A stretch of DNA of 64,000 nt from Bacteroidaceae bacterium (GCA_017416705.1 JAFQBG010000003.1:62001-126000), one strand, 5' to 3'. Counted from the stretch's first letter, positions 46,106 through 55,965 are shown. The notes: generated by a model not told the origin, from the letters alone. Translations and numbers: made by a program.

Positions 46106-46127
46106 AAATATGTATTAAAGAAAATAG

Positions 46128-48194
46128 TTATTCTTCCGGGGTGGTGTATTTACCATCCATGAATGTGCCTTCGAAAACTCTTCCGTTTTCCTTGACGAGT
46201 TTTCCCTCGCCATGTGGCTTGCCATTCTTTATTTCGCCTTCGTATTTGTCTCTGTTTGCAATGCTTACGACTTCGGAACTGTTGTGGTTGACACAGCATC
46301 GTCCTTCCACTAATTCTCCGTCTCGGAATTTGCCTTCGTACCAATCGCCGCACGAAAGCGTTATCCTGCCCTCGATGAATTTATCGTTGTCAAATGTTCC
46401 ATCCAGCGTTATTGTATTTATCTCCTCGCTGGAATTAAATGCCATGTTGTCGTAGAACGTGCTGAATCTGTCGTTGAATGTGTTTTTCGATTCTATCACC
46501 AAATTGCCTTTGCCGCTTTTTTTGGTGTTGACGAAATATCCTTTGTACACCCAGCGGAAAGTCTCGTTCGACTCAAAAATCTCCTCGCCATCTCCAAACA
46601 GTCCGTCGTAGGCAAAATATCCTTGGCGTTTGTAGTTGAATTTTTCTATTTTGTTGTCGAATTGCCATTTGCCGTTGCCGTTGTACCATCCCAAGATATC
46701 GGTGCCGTCGTACGACGTGGTGCAACTGTCGTTAAGGTTCAGGCTCACGTAGCTGCCTTGGTGCAGTGTGAACCAGCTGTTGCTGCCTTGGATTTTTCTG
46801 TATGTTCCTTTGCTTGTCGATTCCATGTTGGCGGTTGCCTTTTGAATGGTTCCTTCGAGCATGAAACCGCGATGGAATGTGCCTTCCGATGTCTCGCTGT
46901 TGTTGTGGCGTGTGCCTTCTCCATGCAGTAGCCCATCGACAAACATACCTATGTTGGTTACTCCGTTTCTTGTCTGGTAGCCATAGCCCATGGCTTTTTC
47001 GTGTTTGTTCTGGTCGGTGTAGGTGGGTGGGTTTTTTATGGCTCCTTGGGTGGGCTTCGATAGGCTTTGTACCTTCATTTTCTTTCCGTTAGCCCACATT
47101 TCCATGACGGAATCGCCCGCAGGGCTGTAAACGGTCATGCGACCGTGCATTTTGCCATCGACAAAGTCGCCCGAGTATTTTACCCCCTCTTTTGTGGTAT
47201 ATACACCTTGCCCATGCGGAGTGTCGTCGAAGAGCATTCCTGTGTATGAGCCTTTCAGGTATTCTATGGTTTTTATATTTTTTATTGGTGCCAATGGAGC
47301 CAATGACATTTTTTCTCTTTCGGCAATATAGGAGTTATAGTCTTTTGCTTTTATGTTTTTCAGGTTGTTTTTGAATTTGGCTTCGGCCTCTATGGTGGCT
47401 ATTCTGTCCCATGCGTATAGGTTCAGTGCGCTGTGAATGGCATAGCTTGTGAATTTTTGTCCGATAGGACTTTCGTAGAACTCGGCAATGTATTGCATCT
47501 GTTCTTTCGATATGTACATGTAATATACATTCTTGCTTATGTTGGGGTATAGGTTAAGTGCCTCGGACAGTATATTGTCCCGGCTAATTCCAAGCTCCTT
47601 TTTTTCGTATATTTTGTCTATCTGTCGTGCTATAAGCTCCGAGAGGGCTTCTTTGTTTTGGGTGTTGAAATATCTGTCGTAGCAGGCTACAAATTCTTTA
47701 TCTTTTATAATGTAGTCTTTTTTGTTTATATGCGTGCCTGTAAATGCTGTTTGAACCGAGCTTGTGAGCAGCCCGGAGCTTCGAACCAAGAACATGATGT
47801 CCCTTTTCAGTTCCTGCATGGATACGCTTGTTATGGCCGATGCAATCAGTTCGGGCATGTATTCTTGTTCTATGTCGAACGAAACAAGGCGTTTATATGC
47901 GTCGCTGCTTATAAAATTGTGCAGTTGTCTCAGCTCCTCGGCTGTATTGTCGGCATATACTTCGCTAAGTGCATTGCCAAGTGCCTCTTTTTGTGTTCTG
48001 TAAAGGGCTATCTCGGTTGCAAAAATATTGGGGCCTCGATATATGTTTCTTATATTAAGGGTTGTCTCTATAAGACTGATTCCTTTGCCATTCATTATGG
48101 TGGATGCAATGGAATCTATCATGGCCTCCTTGCTTGTTTGTGCATTGACAAGCATGGTTGTGCATAGTAGCAATAAAAGAATTTTTTGTCTCAT
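46128..48194 (-). CDS. DUF2059 plus MORN-repeat secreted protein
   Basis: A 688-residue exported protein (signal peptide cleaved after MLVNAQ, about 19). The first about 290 residues contain two DUF2059-like helical units, ELRQLHNFISSDAYKRL near 88 and MQYIAEFYESPIGQKFTS near 233. The remaining sequence holds several MORN-type repeats (YSGDFVDGKMHGRMTVY near 330, YEGEIKNGKPHGEGKL near 650, others near 400, 500 and 610) forming a beta sheet. MORN repeats usually bind membrane lipid or protein. The role is unknown, but the DUF2059 link with the gene at 50403 suggests an envelope protein set. Confidence 0.75.
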   Translation of the reverse strand: MRQKILLLLLCTTMLVNAQTSKEAMIDSIASTIMNGKGISLIETTLNIRNIYRGPNIFATEIALYRTQKEALGNALSEVYADNTAEELRQLHNFISSDAYKRLVSFDIEQEYMPELIASAITSVSMQELKRDIMFLVRSSGLLTSSVQTAFTGTHINKKDYIIKDKEFVACYDRYFNTQNKEALSELIARQIDKIYEKKELGISRDNILSEALNLYPNISKNVYYMYISKEQMQYIAEFYESPIGQKFTSYAIHSALNLYAWDRIATIEAEAKFKNNLKNIKAKDYNSYIAEREKMSLAPLAPIKNIKTIEYLKGSYTGMLFDDTPHGQGVYTTKEGVKYSGDFVDGKMHGRMTVYSPAGDSVMEMWANGKKMKVQSLSKPTQGAIKNPPTYTDQNKHEKAMGYGYQTRNGVTNIGMFVDGLLHGEGTRHNNSETSEGTFHRGFMLEGTIQKATANMESTSKGTYRKIQGSNSWFTLHQGSYVSLNLNDSCTTSYDGTDILGWYNGNGKWQFDNKIEKFNYKRQGYFAYDGLFGDGEEIFESNETFRWVYKGYFVNTKKSGKGNLVIESKNTFNDRFSTFYDNMAFNSSEEINTITLDGTFDNDKFIEGRITLSCGDWYEGKFRDGELVEGRCCVNHNSSEVVSIANRDKYEGEIKNGKPHGEGKLVKENGRVFEGTFMDGKYTTPEE

Positions 48195-48245
48195 TATTCT
48201 AAAAATAAGGATATTGTCGATTGCTATGTGCTTGGTGTAAAATGC

Positions 48246-48277
48246 GACTTATGCTTGTGGTGTCACAAGCATAAGTC
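48246..48277 (-). terminator. Terminator hairpin downstream of flotillin gene
   Basis: Perfect 14-bp inverted repeat GACTTATGCTTGTG (48246-48259) and its complement (48264-48277) with a 4-base loop. It lies 10 bases past the flotillin stop on the minus strand and is followed by GCATTTT. It is a good terminator candidate. Confidence 0.7.
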
Positions 48278-48287
48278 TTTAATGGCT

Positions 48288-49673
48288 TTATTTCTTTTCC
48301 TCTTTTTCTTCTATGATTACCGTTGCTTCTGTCTCTTTTTTCTTTGCAAGGTATTCGGGCAGGTTGAGGCCTGCCATGTCGAACAGTTCATTGAGCGGGG
48401 GTACGCTTTTCATTAAACCCGAAAGGAAATTGGCGGTGGAGCCTTTTCCGTCGGCACCTGTTGCTCCATTGTCCCATACGGTAACTTGGTCTATCTTTAT
48501 GCCTTTTATTGCTTCCACCTGTGTCTTTACCAACTCGGGTAGTTTTTCGAGCAGTAATAGCATGTATGCTTTGTTGGCATCGCCGCCTGCGGCCTGAACC
48601 ATCTTGTCGTAACCTCCTGCCTGCTTGGTGATTATCTCGTAAAGACCTTTTGCCTCGGCTTCCATCTTGGCATAGATGGCATCTGCCTCACCCTTGGCGT
48701 TTACGCGTTTTTGCTCGGCCTCGGCTTCGGCTTCTATGATAAGACGCTGTTTCTCAATTTCTTGTGGCACAATAATATTGGCTGTCTCGGTAGAACGCTC
48801 GCGCTCGGCACGTGCTTCTTCGGCCTCGCGCTCGGCTGCGTATGCCTCTTGCAGTGCTTTGGCTTGTTGTACCTTCTCGGCGGCGCTTGCTTTGCGTTGT
48901 GCCTCGGCCTCTTTCTCGCGACGATAGGCTTCGGAGTTTGCTATCTCCACCTTGGCTTCGTTCTCGCCCTTCACTGCGTAGGCGTTGGCTTCGGCTGTAC
49001 GTATGCGTGTCTCTTTCATAGCCTCGGCTTTACCAATCTCACCTATTTTGTCTTGTTCGGCTACGCGTACTTTGGCTTCGTTTATGGCTTTTGCGGCCGC
49101 TTCGCGTCCGAGTGCCTCGATGTAGCCCGACTCGTCTTTAATGTCGGTTACGTTTACGTTTATAAGGCGCAAACCTATTTTTTTGAGCTCGACCTCGACA
49201 TTTGCCGATATGCTTTCGAGGAATTTATCGCGGTCGTTGTTCAGCTCCTCGATGCTCATGGTGGCAATAACCAAACGTAGCTGTCCGAACAGTATGTCGC
49301 GTGCGAGTTCTTGTATTTGTGCGGGTGTGAGCCCCAACAGACGCTCTGCGGCGGCGTGCATATATTCGGGGTCGGTGCTTATACCCACTGTGAAACGGCT
49401 TGGCACATCGACACGAATATTCTGTCGGCTCAACGCGTTTGTCAGGTTGGCATCTATCGAAATGGGGGTGAGGCTCAAATAGGCATAGTCTTGTATTATG
49501 GGCCATACGAACTTACCGCCGCCATGCACGCATGTGGTAGATGATTTTCCCGAACCTGTTCCGTACACCACAAGTATCTTGTCCGACGGACAACGTCTGT
49601 AACGATTAACGAACGATATAATTATCAGCAACGTCGTTACTACAATGGCTAAAATTAAATAAATACTTTCCAT
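48288..49673 (-). CDS. Flotillin-family membrane protein (YqiK/FloA type)
   Basis: A 461-residue SPFH protein. One N-terminal membrane helix (about 3-22) is followed by the band-7 domain (about 25-190) with KFVWPIIQDYAYLSLTPI and ARDILFGQLRLVIATMSIEEL. An Ala/Glu-rich coiled coil follows (about 190-345, VRVAEQDKIGEIGKAEAM, YRREKEAEAQRKAS). The C-terminus ends VPPLNELFDMAGLNLPEYL. Flotillins form rings that organise membrane microdomains. The neighbouring NfeD/YqiJ-type gene, 43 bases upstream, is the standard partner. Confidence 0.92.
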   Translation of the reverse strand: MESIYLILAIVVTTLLIIISFVNRYRRCPSDKILVVYGTGSGKSSTTCVHGGGKFVWPIIQDYAYLSLTPISIDANLTNALSRQNIRVDVPSRFTVGISTDPEYMHAAAERLLGLTPAQIQELARDILFGQLRLVIATMSIEELNNDRDKFLESISANVEVELKKIGLRLINVNVTDIKDESGYIEALGREAAAKAINEAKVRVAEQDKIGEIGKAEAMKETRIRTAEANAYAVKGENEAKVEIANSEAYRREKEAEAQRKASAAEKVQQAKALQEAYAAEREAEEARAERERSTETANIIVPQEIEKQRLIIEAEAEAEQKRVNAKGEADAIYAKMEAEAKGLYEIITKQAGGYDKMVQAAGGDANKAYMLLLLEKLPELVKTQVEAIKGIKIDQVTVWDNGATGADGKGSTANFLSGLMKSVPPLNELFDMAGLNLPEYLAKKKETEATVIIEEKEEKK

Positions 49674-49716
49674 TTTATCGATATTTTTAGATGTTTATAT
49701 TATTTGTTGTTTTGCC

Positions 49717-50304
49717 TTATGCTTTTGTGACAAGCAATGTGCTGCCACCCAAATATTCCAATACTTTCACTCTGTTGCCTGTGGCTATCATGGTGTCGTC
49801 ATCGGTAATTGCTTCGAACTCCTGCACTGTGCCGTTTATGCTTATCTGTACTTTGCCTTTGCCGCTTCGGGCTGCCGGTATTCGTAGATATACATCGCAT
49901 GCCTTGCCGACACAGTCGTTCATGTCAATGGCGCCGTTGGCTTCGAACTTCATCAGTTGGCGTATCAGTATTATGAACAGGGCCACAAACAGCAGGCCTA
50001 CAAGCACTGCGCCAACTACCAGCAACAGGTTGTTGTGTATGTAGTTATGCAGGCAGATGCCTCCCCAACCAAATCCTAATACAAAATTTACAATGTTGCG
50101 CACAGAAAACAGCGACAATGCACCGCCAAAGTCCATTGTGTCGCCGGCGTCGCCACTGAAATCGAAGTCGGTGTCGGCTGCGTCTATTCCAATAAATGTC
50201 ATTACAAACTGTACGACAAATATGATGCTGCTAACTATGGCGCAAATCCAAAATGTTTTTTCAATGCCGCTTAGTGCGTCGAACCATTGTACTAAATCTT
50301 CCAT
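49717..50304 (-). CDS. NfeD-like OB-fold membrane protein (YqiJ type)
   Basis: A 195-residue protein with three or four N-terminal transmembrane helices (about 18-38, 70-85 and 90-118) and a C-terminal OB-fold of about 70 residues (KVQISINGTVQEFEAITDDD, MIATGNRVKVLEYLGGSTLLV). This is the soluble NfeD domain in the arrangement of YqiJ. NfeD proteins are encoded beside flotillins across bacteria and probably work with them. It precedes the flotillin gene by 43 bases on the minus strand and forms an operon with it. Confidence 0.83.
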   Translation of the reverse strand: MEDLVQWFDALSGIEKTFWICAIVSSIIFVVQFVMTFIGIDAADTDFDFSGDAGDTMDFGGALSLFSVRNIVNFVLGFGWGGICLHNYIHNNLLLVVGAVLVGLLFVALFIILIRQLMKFEANGAIDMNDCVGKACDVYLRIPAARSGKGKVQISINGTVQEFEAITDDDTMIATGNRVKVLEYLGGSTLLVTKA

Positions 50305-50402
50305 GATATAAGAAACCGTTTAAAATTTTAAAAATTATTTTCTTATGTAAACTGTTTATATCGCCAACTGCGAAATATACAGTTCCTAAATTATAGTGAT
50401 TA

Positions 50403-51245
50403 TTATTGTAAATCCTGTGTACCGAGCCACTCGCCTATTTTTTGTAAATATTTCATACTCATGTTCATTGCATCGGACATAATATCATTGGTGGCCAGTG
50501 ACATTTTCTTAAATTCGGGCTTTTCGTATAGTTCTATAATGGTTTTTAGGTCATCCTCGGTTGCTTTCTCTTTGTATGCCAAATATACAACCTCGGGCAA
50601 TACCTTTTCTATATATGATAATATTTTGTTCATAATTGCTTTTTCTTCCTCAGTGCCTGCATTGCCCATTGCTATTTTGAACATATTGGTCATTCCTTCG
50701 TTCAACCCGGTTTGTTGCATATATTTTTCGAATGTAAGGTAGTGGCTGCTCTGTTTTTCGCTTGCGTCGATAAATGGCTCGGGTTCCTTACCTTGCATAA
50801 TTGCCCCCAAAACGGACATCGTCATTTCTGCGCTTTTCTGCTGCATAAATCCCTGCATTTCGTTTCCATTTAGCTTTTGGCACGCTTCTTTGTACTTTTC
50901 CTGTTCAAGCGTGGCTGTAATGGTTCTTAGTTCCTCTATTGTAAGGTGTTTTGCATAGTATGGCGCAAATATTTCGCTCAAATCCTGTTTGGCTTGTGTG
51001 TCGTAGTACTGCTTGGCATACTTCGTGGCGGCATTTGTGCGCTCCTCGTCGGTTTTGTAGGGCAATTGGCCTTTTGCCTGTGTAAACAACATGTTGAACA
51101 TTGCGGCACAGTTTTCGGCACCCATATTAGACGACATAAAATTCATGTCCATCAAGTTTTTGAGTTCCGATACGTATGCCTCGTCTTGTGCTTTTAATTG
51201 GAAAGCAGACAGTAGTATGAATGTGAAAACAGCAAGTTTTTTCAT
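50403..51245 (-). CDS. DUF2059-type secreted protein
   Basis: A 280-residue exported protein (signal peptide, cleaved near AFQLKAQ, about 19). It is helical throughout, with two DUF2059-like units: LTIEELRTITATLEQEKYKEA near residue 100 and EDDLKTIIELYEKPEFKKMS near 225. No catalytic motif is visible. DUF2059 proteins are common periplasmic proteins of unknown role. The family is also present in the N-terminal half of the MORN protein upstream at 46128. It has no obvious operon partner beyond the flotillin block. Confidence 0.7.
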   Translation of the reverse strand: MKKLAVFTFILLSAFQLKAQDEAYVSELKNLMDMNFMSSNMGAENCAAMFNMLFTQAKGQLPYKTDEERTNAATKYAKQYYDTQAKQDLSEIFAPYYAKHLTIEELRTITATLEQEKYKEACQKLNGNEMQGFMQQKSAEMTMSVLGAIMQGKEPEPFIDASEKQSSHYLTFEKYMQQTGLNEGMTNMFKIAMGNAGTEEEKAIMNKILSYIEKVLPEVVYLAYKEKATEDDLKTIIELYEKPEFKKMSLATNDIMSDAMNMSMKYLQKIGEWLGTQDLQ

Positions 51246-51408
51246 TACTTTTTTGTTTTATAATCAAAATTAATAAAAAAAAATAATTGTTGCAACAAAA
51301 GTATATAAAAGATTACATTTTACCCCTCGTTTGGTTAAAAAAGTTTTAAAATTGCCATTGTGAGAATAGGGCCTTATATGCTTTGCAAAAGCGGGTGTTT
51401 AAAATAAA

Positions 51409-51436
51409 AAAATGGGTTGTTGCTACAACCCATTTT
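51409..51436 (-). terminator. Intrinsic terminator of the TonB-dependent receptor gene
   Basis: Perfect 12-bp inverted repeat (AAAATGGGTTGT at 51409-51420 and its complement at 51425-51436) with a 4-base loop, 24 bases past the receptor stop. On the minus strand it is followed by TTTTTTTATTTT, the classic intrinsic terminator layout and the best example in this window. Confidence 0.85.
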
Positions 51437-51459
51437 AACTATATACGAATATTTGTGTT

Positions 51460-53760
51460 TTAGTTCATAATTTTAAATCCAACGAAGAATGTGCGTGGGG
51501 CGGTGGGGCCATAGAAATATCCCGAGTCGCGGAATTCCCCTTTGTCCAAGTCTTTTTGGAAACTGTCGAATATGTTTTGTACTCCGGCACTCATTTGGAG
51601 TTTTATATGGTCGCGCAACACAAATGTATAGTCGGCTTTCAGTCCAAGGTCGAAAAAGTCGGGTGTCTCTTCCATTCTGTCGTTTTGTATGTAACCGGCA
51701 TAGTGTGGCACTATCATGTCGCCTGTGTATGTGCCCGAGAGGGCTATGCTAAGGTTTTTCATGGGTTCTGTGGAGAGTGTGAAGTAGCCGTATAGCTCGG
51801 GAGTGCGCGGCATGCGTTTGGTGGTTAGCTCCACGCCATCGACCTCGGTCCATGCTTCGGGATTTTTGTAGCGGCTGCGCTGCGCTGTCACTCCCATTTG
51901 CAACGACACATCCTTGCCATGGGCAAATTTTGTCTCTACATTCACGCCATACACATGCGCTCCACTGCCGTTGCGACGCTCCTTGATGGCAAATCCGCTG
52001 CTGTTTTGCCCAATATCCTCCAATACGAACACATCGCTCAGCCCGGTGTAAAATCCCTCGACAAGTATATTGCTTTGCCAATGTCCCAACTGTGTGGTCC
52101 AGTCTATCGAGCCACTGAAACTATTGGAGCGTTCTTCCTGTAAATTGTCGGCAAGTGTAATCTGTACACCCTCGCCACCAACGGCTGTCACGTGCAGGTC
52201 CTCGTCGTAGGCTTGCGGTGCGCGGAACCCGGTGGAGTAGGTGAGTCGTGCTTGCAGGTTGCCGCTTGGCTTGAACAGCAGGTTCACTCGCGGACTGAGA
52301 ATGGGGTTGTCTATCAGGTTGTGCTTGTCCATGCGCACACCCAATAACAGCGAAAACAGTTTCATATCCCATTCGTTCTGCAAAAAGGCACTTGCTATGC
52401 GCACATCCTGTTTCATGTCGCGGTTGTAACCGGTCATAATGTCGTGCAGCCTGTTTTCTTGAAATTCCGAACCGACGGTGAGCGTTGCCGGAGCGAAAAG
52501 GCATTTTTTCATCATGCCGGTGTATGTGGCACCCACAACCCATGTCAGGTCATTGGTCTTTCCATAGGCGTTGGGGTCGCGTTGTGCTCCATAGTAGCTG
52601 TCGCGGTCGGTATGTTGCACCGAGCCATAGAACGACAGTTTGTCGCGATACTCGTTCCAAGCATAGTCATAGGCTATGCCTCCGCTGTTTATAATATGTT
52701 TTGTCTGTTCTGTTATGTCCGATTCGTGGGGCTGGTAGTCGAACTTATTACCGCCTCGGCGAGTCTCATTGGTGGTGTGGTACTCTATGCTTATTCGGCT
52801 CATGGTGGTGGGACGGTAGTATGTGCGCAGTCCGAATGTGTTCATATTCAGTTTGCCAAGTTCCGAGAAACCATCCTCGTCGTGGTCATAAGGGTTACGA
52901 TTACGATAGCTCTCATACACTGCAATGCCATAGGAATTGTCCTTTGCCACCAACGACGCATTGGCACCCATATATTGCTCCCACGCGCGGCCGCCATAGT
53001 TGTTGAAATTACCCGAAATCTGGAACGAATTGTCAACGGGGTCTTTTGTTATGATATTAATGGTTCCACCAACAGCGTTTGCTCCAAAAAGGGCCGAGCC
53101 ACCTCCACGTACTACCTCTACTCGCTCAATCATATTCACCGGAATTTGTTCAAGTCCATAGACACCGCTCAGTGCGCTTATGACAGGACGGCTGTTTATG
53201 AGTATCTGTGAGTAGGGGCCTTCCAGTCCGTTTATGCGTACTTGTGGGAAACCGCAATTCTGACAATTATTCTCGACACGCAGCCCCGGAACATAGTTGA
53301 GGCTCTTTGCCATGTCTGTGCTGTTTACTTTTTCGAACAACAGGGGGTTTATTACATTCACCACAACGGGGGCATCTTGTCGGCGTACCTCATTACGATT
53401 GGCCGATACCACCACCTCGTTTATCATCAGTGCCTCTTCCTTCATTTTGAAGTGTATAACCGCGGTGTAGCCGCTATTCACTGTCACCTGCTTGCTTTGG
53501 GTTATATATCCTATGGCCGAAACGCGAAGGGTGTATGTGCCGGGTTTCAAACGGCGAAACTCGAATTGTCCTTGTTCGTTGCTGCTTGTCCCCTCGCCTG
53601 TTTCTACTATCAATATATTGGCATAGGGTATATTGTTTTCTGTGTAGGCCTCTATAACATGCCCCGAAATCATATTACCCTCTTTTATCTCCATGCCGTG
53701 TGCCGAGCATATTCCGACAATAGTAAACAACAGGGTAAGTGTGTTAAGTAATTTTTTCAT
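51460..53760 (-). CDS. TonB-dependent outer-membrane receptor
   Basis: A 766-residue receptor with a signal peptide (cut near ICSAHG, about 22). A carboxypeptidase-regulatory-like domain follows (about 30-115, EGNMISGHVIEAYTENNIPY, GTYTLRVSAIGYITQ). The plug (about 118-230) has MINEVVVSANRNEVRRQDAP, and the C-terminal 22-strand barrel ends FFVGFKIMN. The plug contains ENNCQNCGFPQVRINGLEG and LINSRPVISALSGVYGLEQIP, a pattern I associate with non-SusC receptors for metal or cofactor complexes. There is no SusD partner, so glycan uptake is unlikely. The ligand is unknown. I place the start at 53760 (MKKLLNTL). Confidence 0.85.
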   Translation of the reverse strand: MKKLLNTLTLLFTIVGICSAHGMEIKEGNMISGHVIEAYTENNIPYANILIVETGEGTSSNEQGQFEFRRLKPGTYTLRVSAIGYITQSKQVTVNSGYTAVIHFKMKEEALMINEVVVSANRNEVRRQDAPVVVNVINPLLFEKVNSTDMAKSLNYVPGLRVENNCQNCGFPQVRINGLEGPYSQILINSRPVISALSGVYGLEQIPVNMIERVEVVRGGGSALFGANAVGGTINIITKDPVDNSFQISGNFNNYGGRAWEQYMGANASLVAKDNSYGIAVYESYRNRNPYDHDEDGFSELGKLNMNTFGLRTYYRPTTMSRISIEYHTTNETRRGGNKFDYQPHESDITEQTKHIINSGGIAYDYAWNEYRDKLSFYGSVQHTDRDSYYGAQRDPNAYGKTNDLTWVVGATYTGMMKKCLFAPATLTVGSEFQENRLHDIMTGYNRDMKQDVRIASAFLQNEWDMKLFSLLLGVRMDKHNLIDNPILSPRVNLLFKPSGNLQARLTYSTGFRAPQAYDEDLHVTAVGGEGVQITLADNLQEERSNSFSGSIDWTTQLGHWQSNILVEGFYTGLSDVFVLEDIGQNSSGFAIKERRNGSGAHVYGVNVETKFAHGKDVSLQMGVTAQRSRYKNPEAWTEVDGVELTTKRMPRTPELYGYFTLSTEPMKNLSIALSGTYTGDMIVPHYAGYIQNDRMEETPDFFDLGLKADYTFVLRDHIKLQMSAGVQNIFDSFQKDLDKGEFRDSGYFYGPTAPRTFFVGFKIMN

Positions 53761-54042
53761 TGAGTAATAATTTATATTCATTTAATTTTCCATTTATTTC
53801 CTGTGGGTACTGCTTTTCTTTCCGTCTTTGCTATATAAAAAAACTTGGCGAAATGGGTTTAAACAGCTTCTTATTTTTTTACGTTGCAAAGTTCTTGGTT
53901 AAAATTAACATATACAATCAACATTTTTTATGAATATTATTCATCCCAATAGTTATTTATAGTTAGAATACTCCTAAAAATCTTTGTAAAAACAGTATAT
54001 TCGCAAGTGGTTTCAGCTGTTGAATTTAATATTGATATAACG

Positions 54043-55155
54043 ATGGATAACGCAAATACTGAACAAAGGCGTCTTTTCTCGCTCGATGCTCTACGTGGTT
54101 TCGATATGTTCTTCATAATGGGTGGCGATGCTTTGTTCCTATGCTTGGGTGCTTTGTTCCCGGGTACTGTATTGGAGTGGTGGGGCGGACAAATGCTACA
54201 TGTTGGGTGGCATGGCTTCTCGTTCGAGGATTTAATATTCCCGTTATTCCTTTTTTTGGCCGGTGTGTCGTTTCCGTTTTCACTGGCTAAACAACGTGCC
54301 CGGGGTAGTGACAACGTGGCGGTGTCGTTGCGCGTGCTGCGTCGTGCTGCCATCTTGGTTTTGCTGGGTGTCCTATATAATGGTCTTTTGCAGTTCGACT
54401 TTGATACCTTGCGCTATGCCAGCGTGCTTGGTCGCATAGGCTTGGCATGGGCCTTGGCGGCAATCATGTACGTATGGCTCTCTGCAAGGTGGTGCGCCAT
54501 TTTGTCGGTGGTTGTTTTAGTGGGGTATTGGCTTTTGTTGGCATGTATATCGGCTCCCGATGCCGACGGAGCGTCGTGCTATTCCATGCAGGGCAATATT
54601 GTCAGTTATATCGACAGGGTGCTACTGCCCGGGGCATTGCATAACGGCATACACGACCCCGAGGGCATTCTTTCTACCCTGCCGGCTGTGGTCACCGCTC
54701 TATTGGGAATATTCACCGGTGTTTTCATAAAAAACAGACCGATGAAAGGCTGTGCCAAGGCTGCTACATTGGCCTTGGCTGCTATTGCTCTTATAGCTGT
54801 CGGCGTGCTATGGAATAATCTTATTCCTATAAATAAAAATCTGTGGACAAGCTCCTTTGTTTGCGTTGCCGGGGGTATATCGTTGGCTTTGTTTGCCCTA
54901 TTCTATTATATTATAGACGTGCTTGAATGGCGTCGTTGGGCATTTTTCTTCAAAGTAATAGGGGTGAATTCTATAACGATATATCTGGCGCAGCATTTTT
55001 TCGATTTTTCATTCACTGTGAAAAGCCTTTTCGGTGGCATGTTGTCGTTCCTGCCATCCGACTACTACAATGTGGCCTTTTGGCTATGCTACATAGTGCT
55101 ATGCTGGCTGTTCCTGTACTTTTTATATCGTAGGAAATTGTTTCTGAAAGTATAG
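54043..55155 (+). CDS. DUF5009 / heparan-alpha-glucosaminide N-acetyltransferase-like membrane protein
   Basis: A 370-residue inner-membrane protein with about 10-11 transmembrane helices. Signature segments are RRLFSLDALRGFDMFFIMGG near residue 10, LHVGWHGFSFEDLIFPLFLF near 52 (with the His proposed as catalytic in this superfamily) and RVLRRAAILVLLGVLYNG near 97. Related HGSNAT enzymes transfer acetyl groups across the membrane to glucosamine. Bacterial homologues may modify a cell-wall or exported sugar. I choose the ATG at 54043 (MDNANTEQ), since the frame to 54007 adds a poor start. It has no operon partner. Confidence 0.82.
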   Translation: MDNANTEQRRLFSLDALRGFDMFFIMGGDALFLCLGALFPGTVLEWWGGQMLHVGWHGFSFEDLIFPLFLFLAGVSFPFSLAKQRARGSDNVAVSLRVLRRAAILVLLGVLYNGLLQFDFDTLRYASVLGRIGLAWALAAIMYVWLSARWCAILSVVVLVGYWLLLACISAPDADGASCYSMQGNIVSYIDRVLLPGALHNGIHDPEGILSTLPAVVTALLGIFTGVFIKNRPMKGCAKAATLALAAIALIAVGVLWNNLIPINKNLWTSSFVCVAGGISLALFALFYYIIDVLEWRRWAFFFKVIGVNSITIYLAQHFFDFSFTVKSLFGGMLSFLPSDYYNVAFWLCYIVLCWLFLYFLYRRKLFLKV

Positions 55156-55242
55156 GAAACGCTCTTGGTTTTTTGTTGAAAAGAGTCCCGATATGTGCCA
55201 TATAAAAATTTGGCGAGATAAATTGAAAACCGTTTCTAATAA

Positions 55243-55965
55243 TCAGAATATAATAGCCGACATACCGCTTATCATCAGGAATATATACACAATTTTGCGC
55301 AAAGCATTGCTGCTTATGCGCTCAAAAAAGCGTGTGCCGATGCTTGTGCCTATTAACGCTCCGGCAATTCCTGCGCACCACCATAGGGGAATGTCGTCGC
55401 CAAGAAATCCAACCTGTGCGCGGAACAGCGTGTAAAATATATTCAAAATAACGGAAAAGGCTTGTATGGTGGCAACGTAGGCGGTTTTTTCCTTTATAAT
55501 ATTTATGTAATACAGCACCAACGGTGGCCCGGGCATGGCAAACATCCCACCCATAATACCGCTTAGCATGCCTATAATGCCTTTCGTCGCTCTGTTTTGT
55601 GGCACATGTACCTTCTTGTCGCAAAACAAAAAGAATAGTGCAATCAGAACAAACATAATGCCGAAATAGCGTTTCACTGCGTTGTTGCTTAGCGACGCCA
55701 TGTATTCAATGGCTATGTACGATGCCACTATATTTACCGCCAACAGGGGTATCATCAGTCGCCATTGGATTTGTTTCCAATATTTTGCGACAATTATGAC
55801 AGCGGTGCTTCCTGCCAACAGTCCCGACAGCATGGTTGCTTGCCCATACGATGGCAGGAAGTATGGGAAAAACATCATAACAAATATTCCGAAACCAAAT
55901 CCGCTGACCCTTTGTATGAAGGCAGCGCATATAGTTAATAGGAAAATAAGCAACAGTGTAAGCAT
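55243..55965 (-). CDS. Sulfite exporter TauE/SafE-family permease
   Basis: A 240-residue protein with seven or eight transmembrane helices. Landmarks are FIQRVSGFGFGIFVMMFFPYF near residues 16-36, LSGLLAGSTAVIIV near 45, and a repeat in the second half, GIIGMLSGIMGGMFAMPGPPLV near 128, which carries the family GGxFGxGGP-like motif. Substrate not predictable; sulfite, taurine or sulfoacetate are known for relatives. It marks the edge of the conserved genome before the accessory island. The interval 55966-56075 holds no gene. Confidence 0.88.
   Translation of the reverse strand: MLTLLLIFLLTICAAFIQRVSGFGFGIFVMMFFPYFLPSYGQATMLSGLLAGSTAVIIVAKYWKQIQWRLMIPLLAVNIVASYIAIEYMASLSNNAVKRYFGIMFVLIALFFLFCDKKVHVPQNRATKGIIGMLSGIMGGMFAMPGPPLVLYYINIIKEKTAYVATIQAFSVILNIFYTLFRAQVGFLGDDIPLWWCAGIAGALIGTSIGTRFFERISSNALRKIVYIFLMISGMSAIIF

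Noticed and set aside
52444-53211. 255-codon plus-strand ORF inside the TonB-dependent receptor gene
   Set aside because: Antisense shadow with irregular cysteine- and histidine-rich composition; the receptor is well supported.
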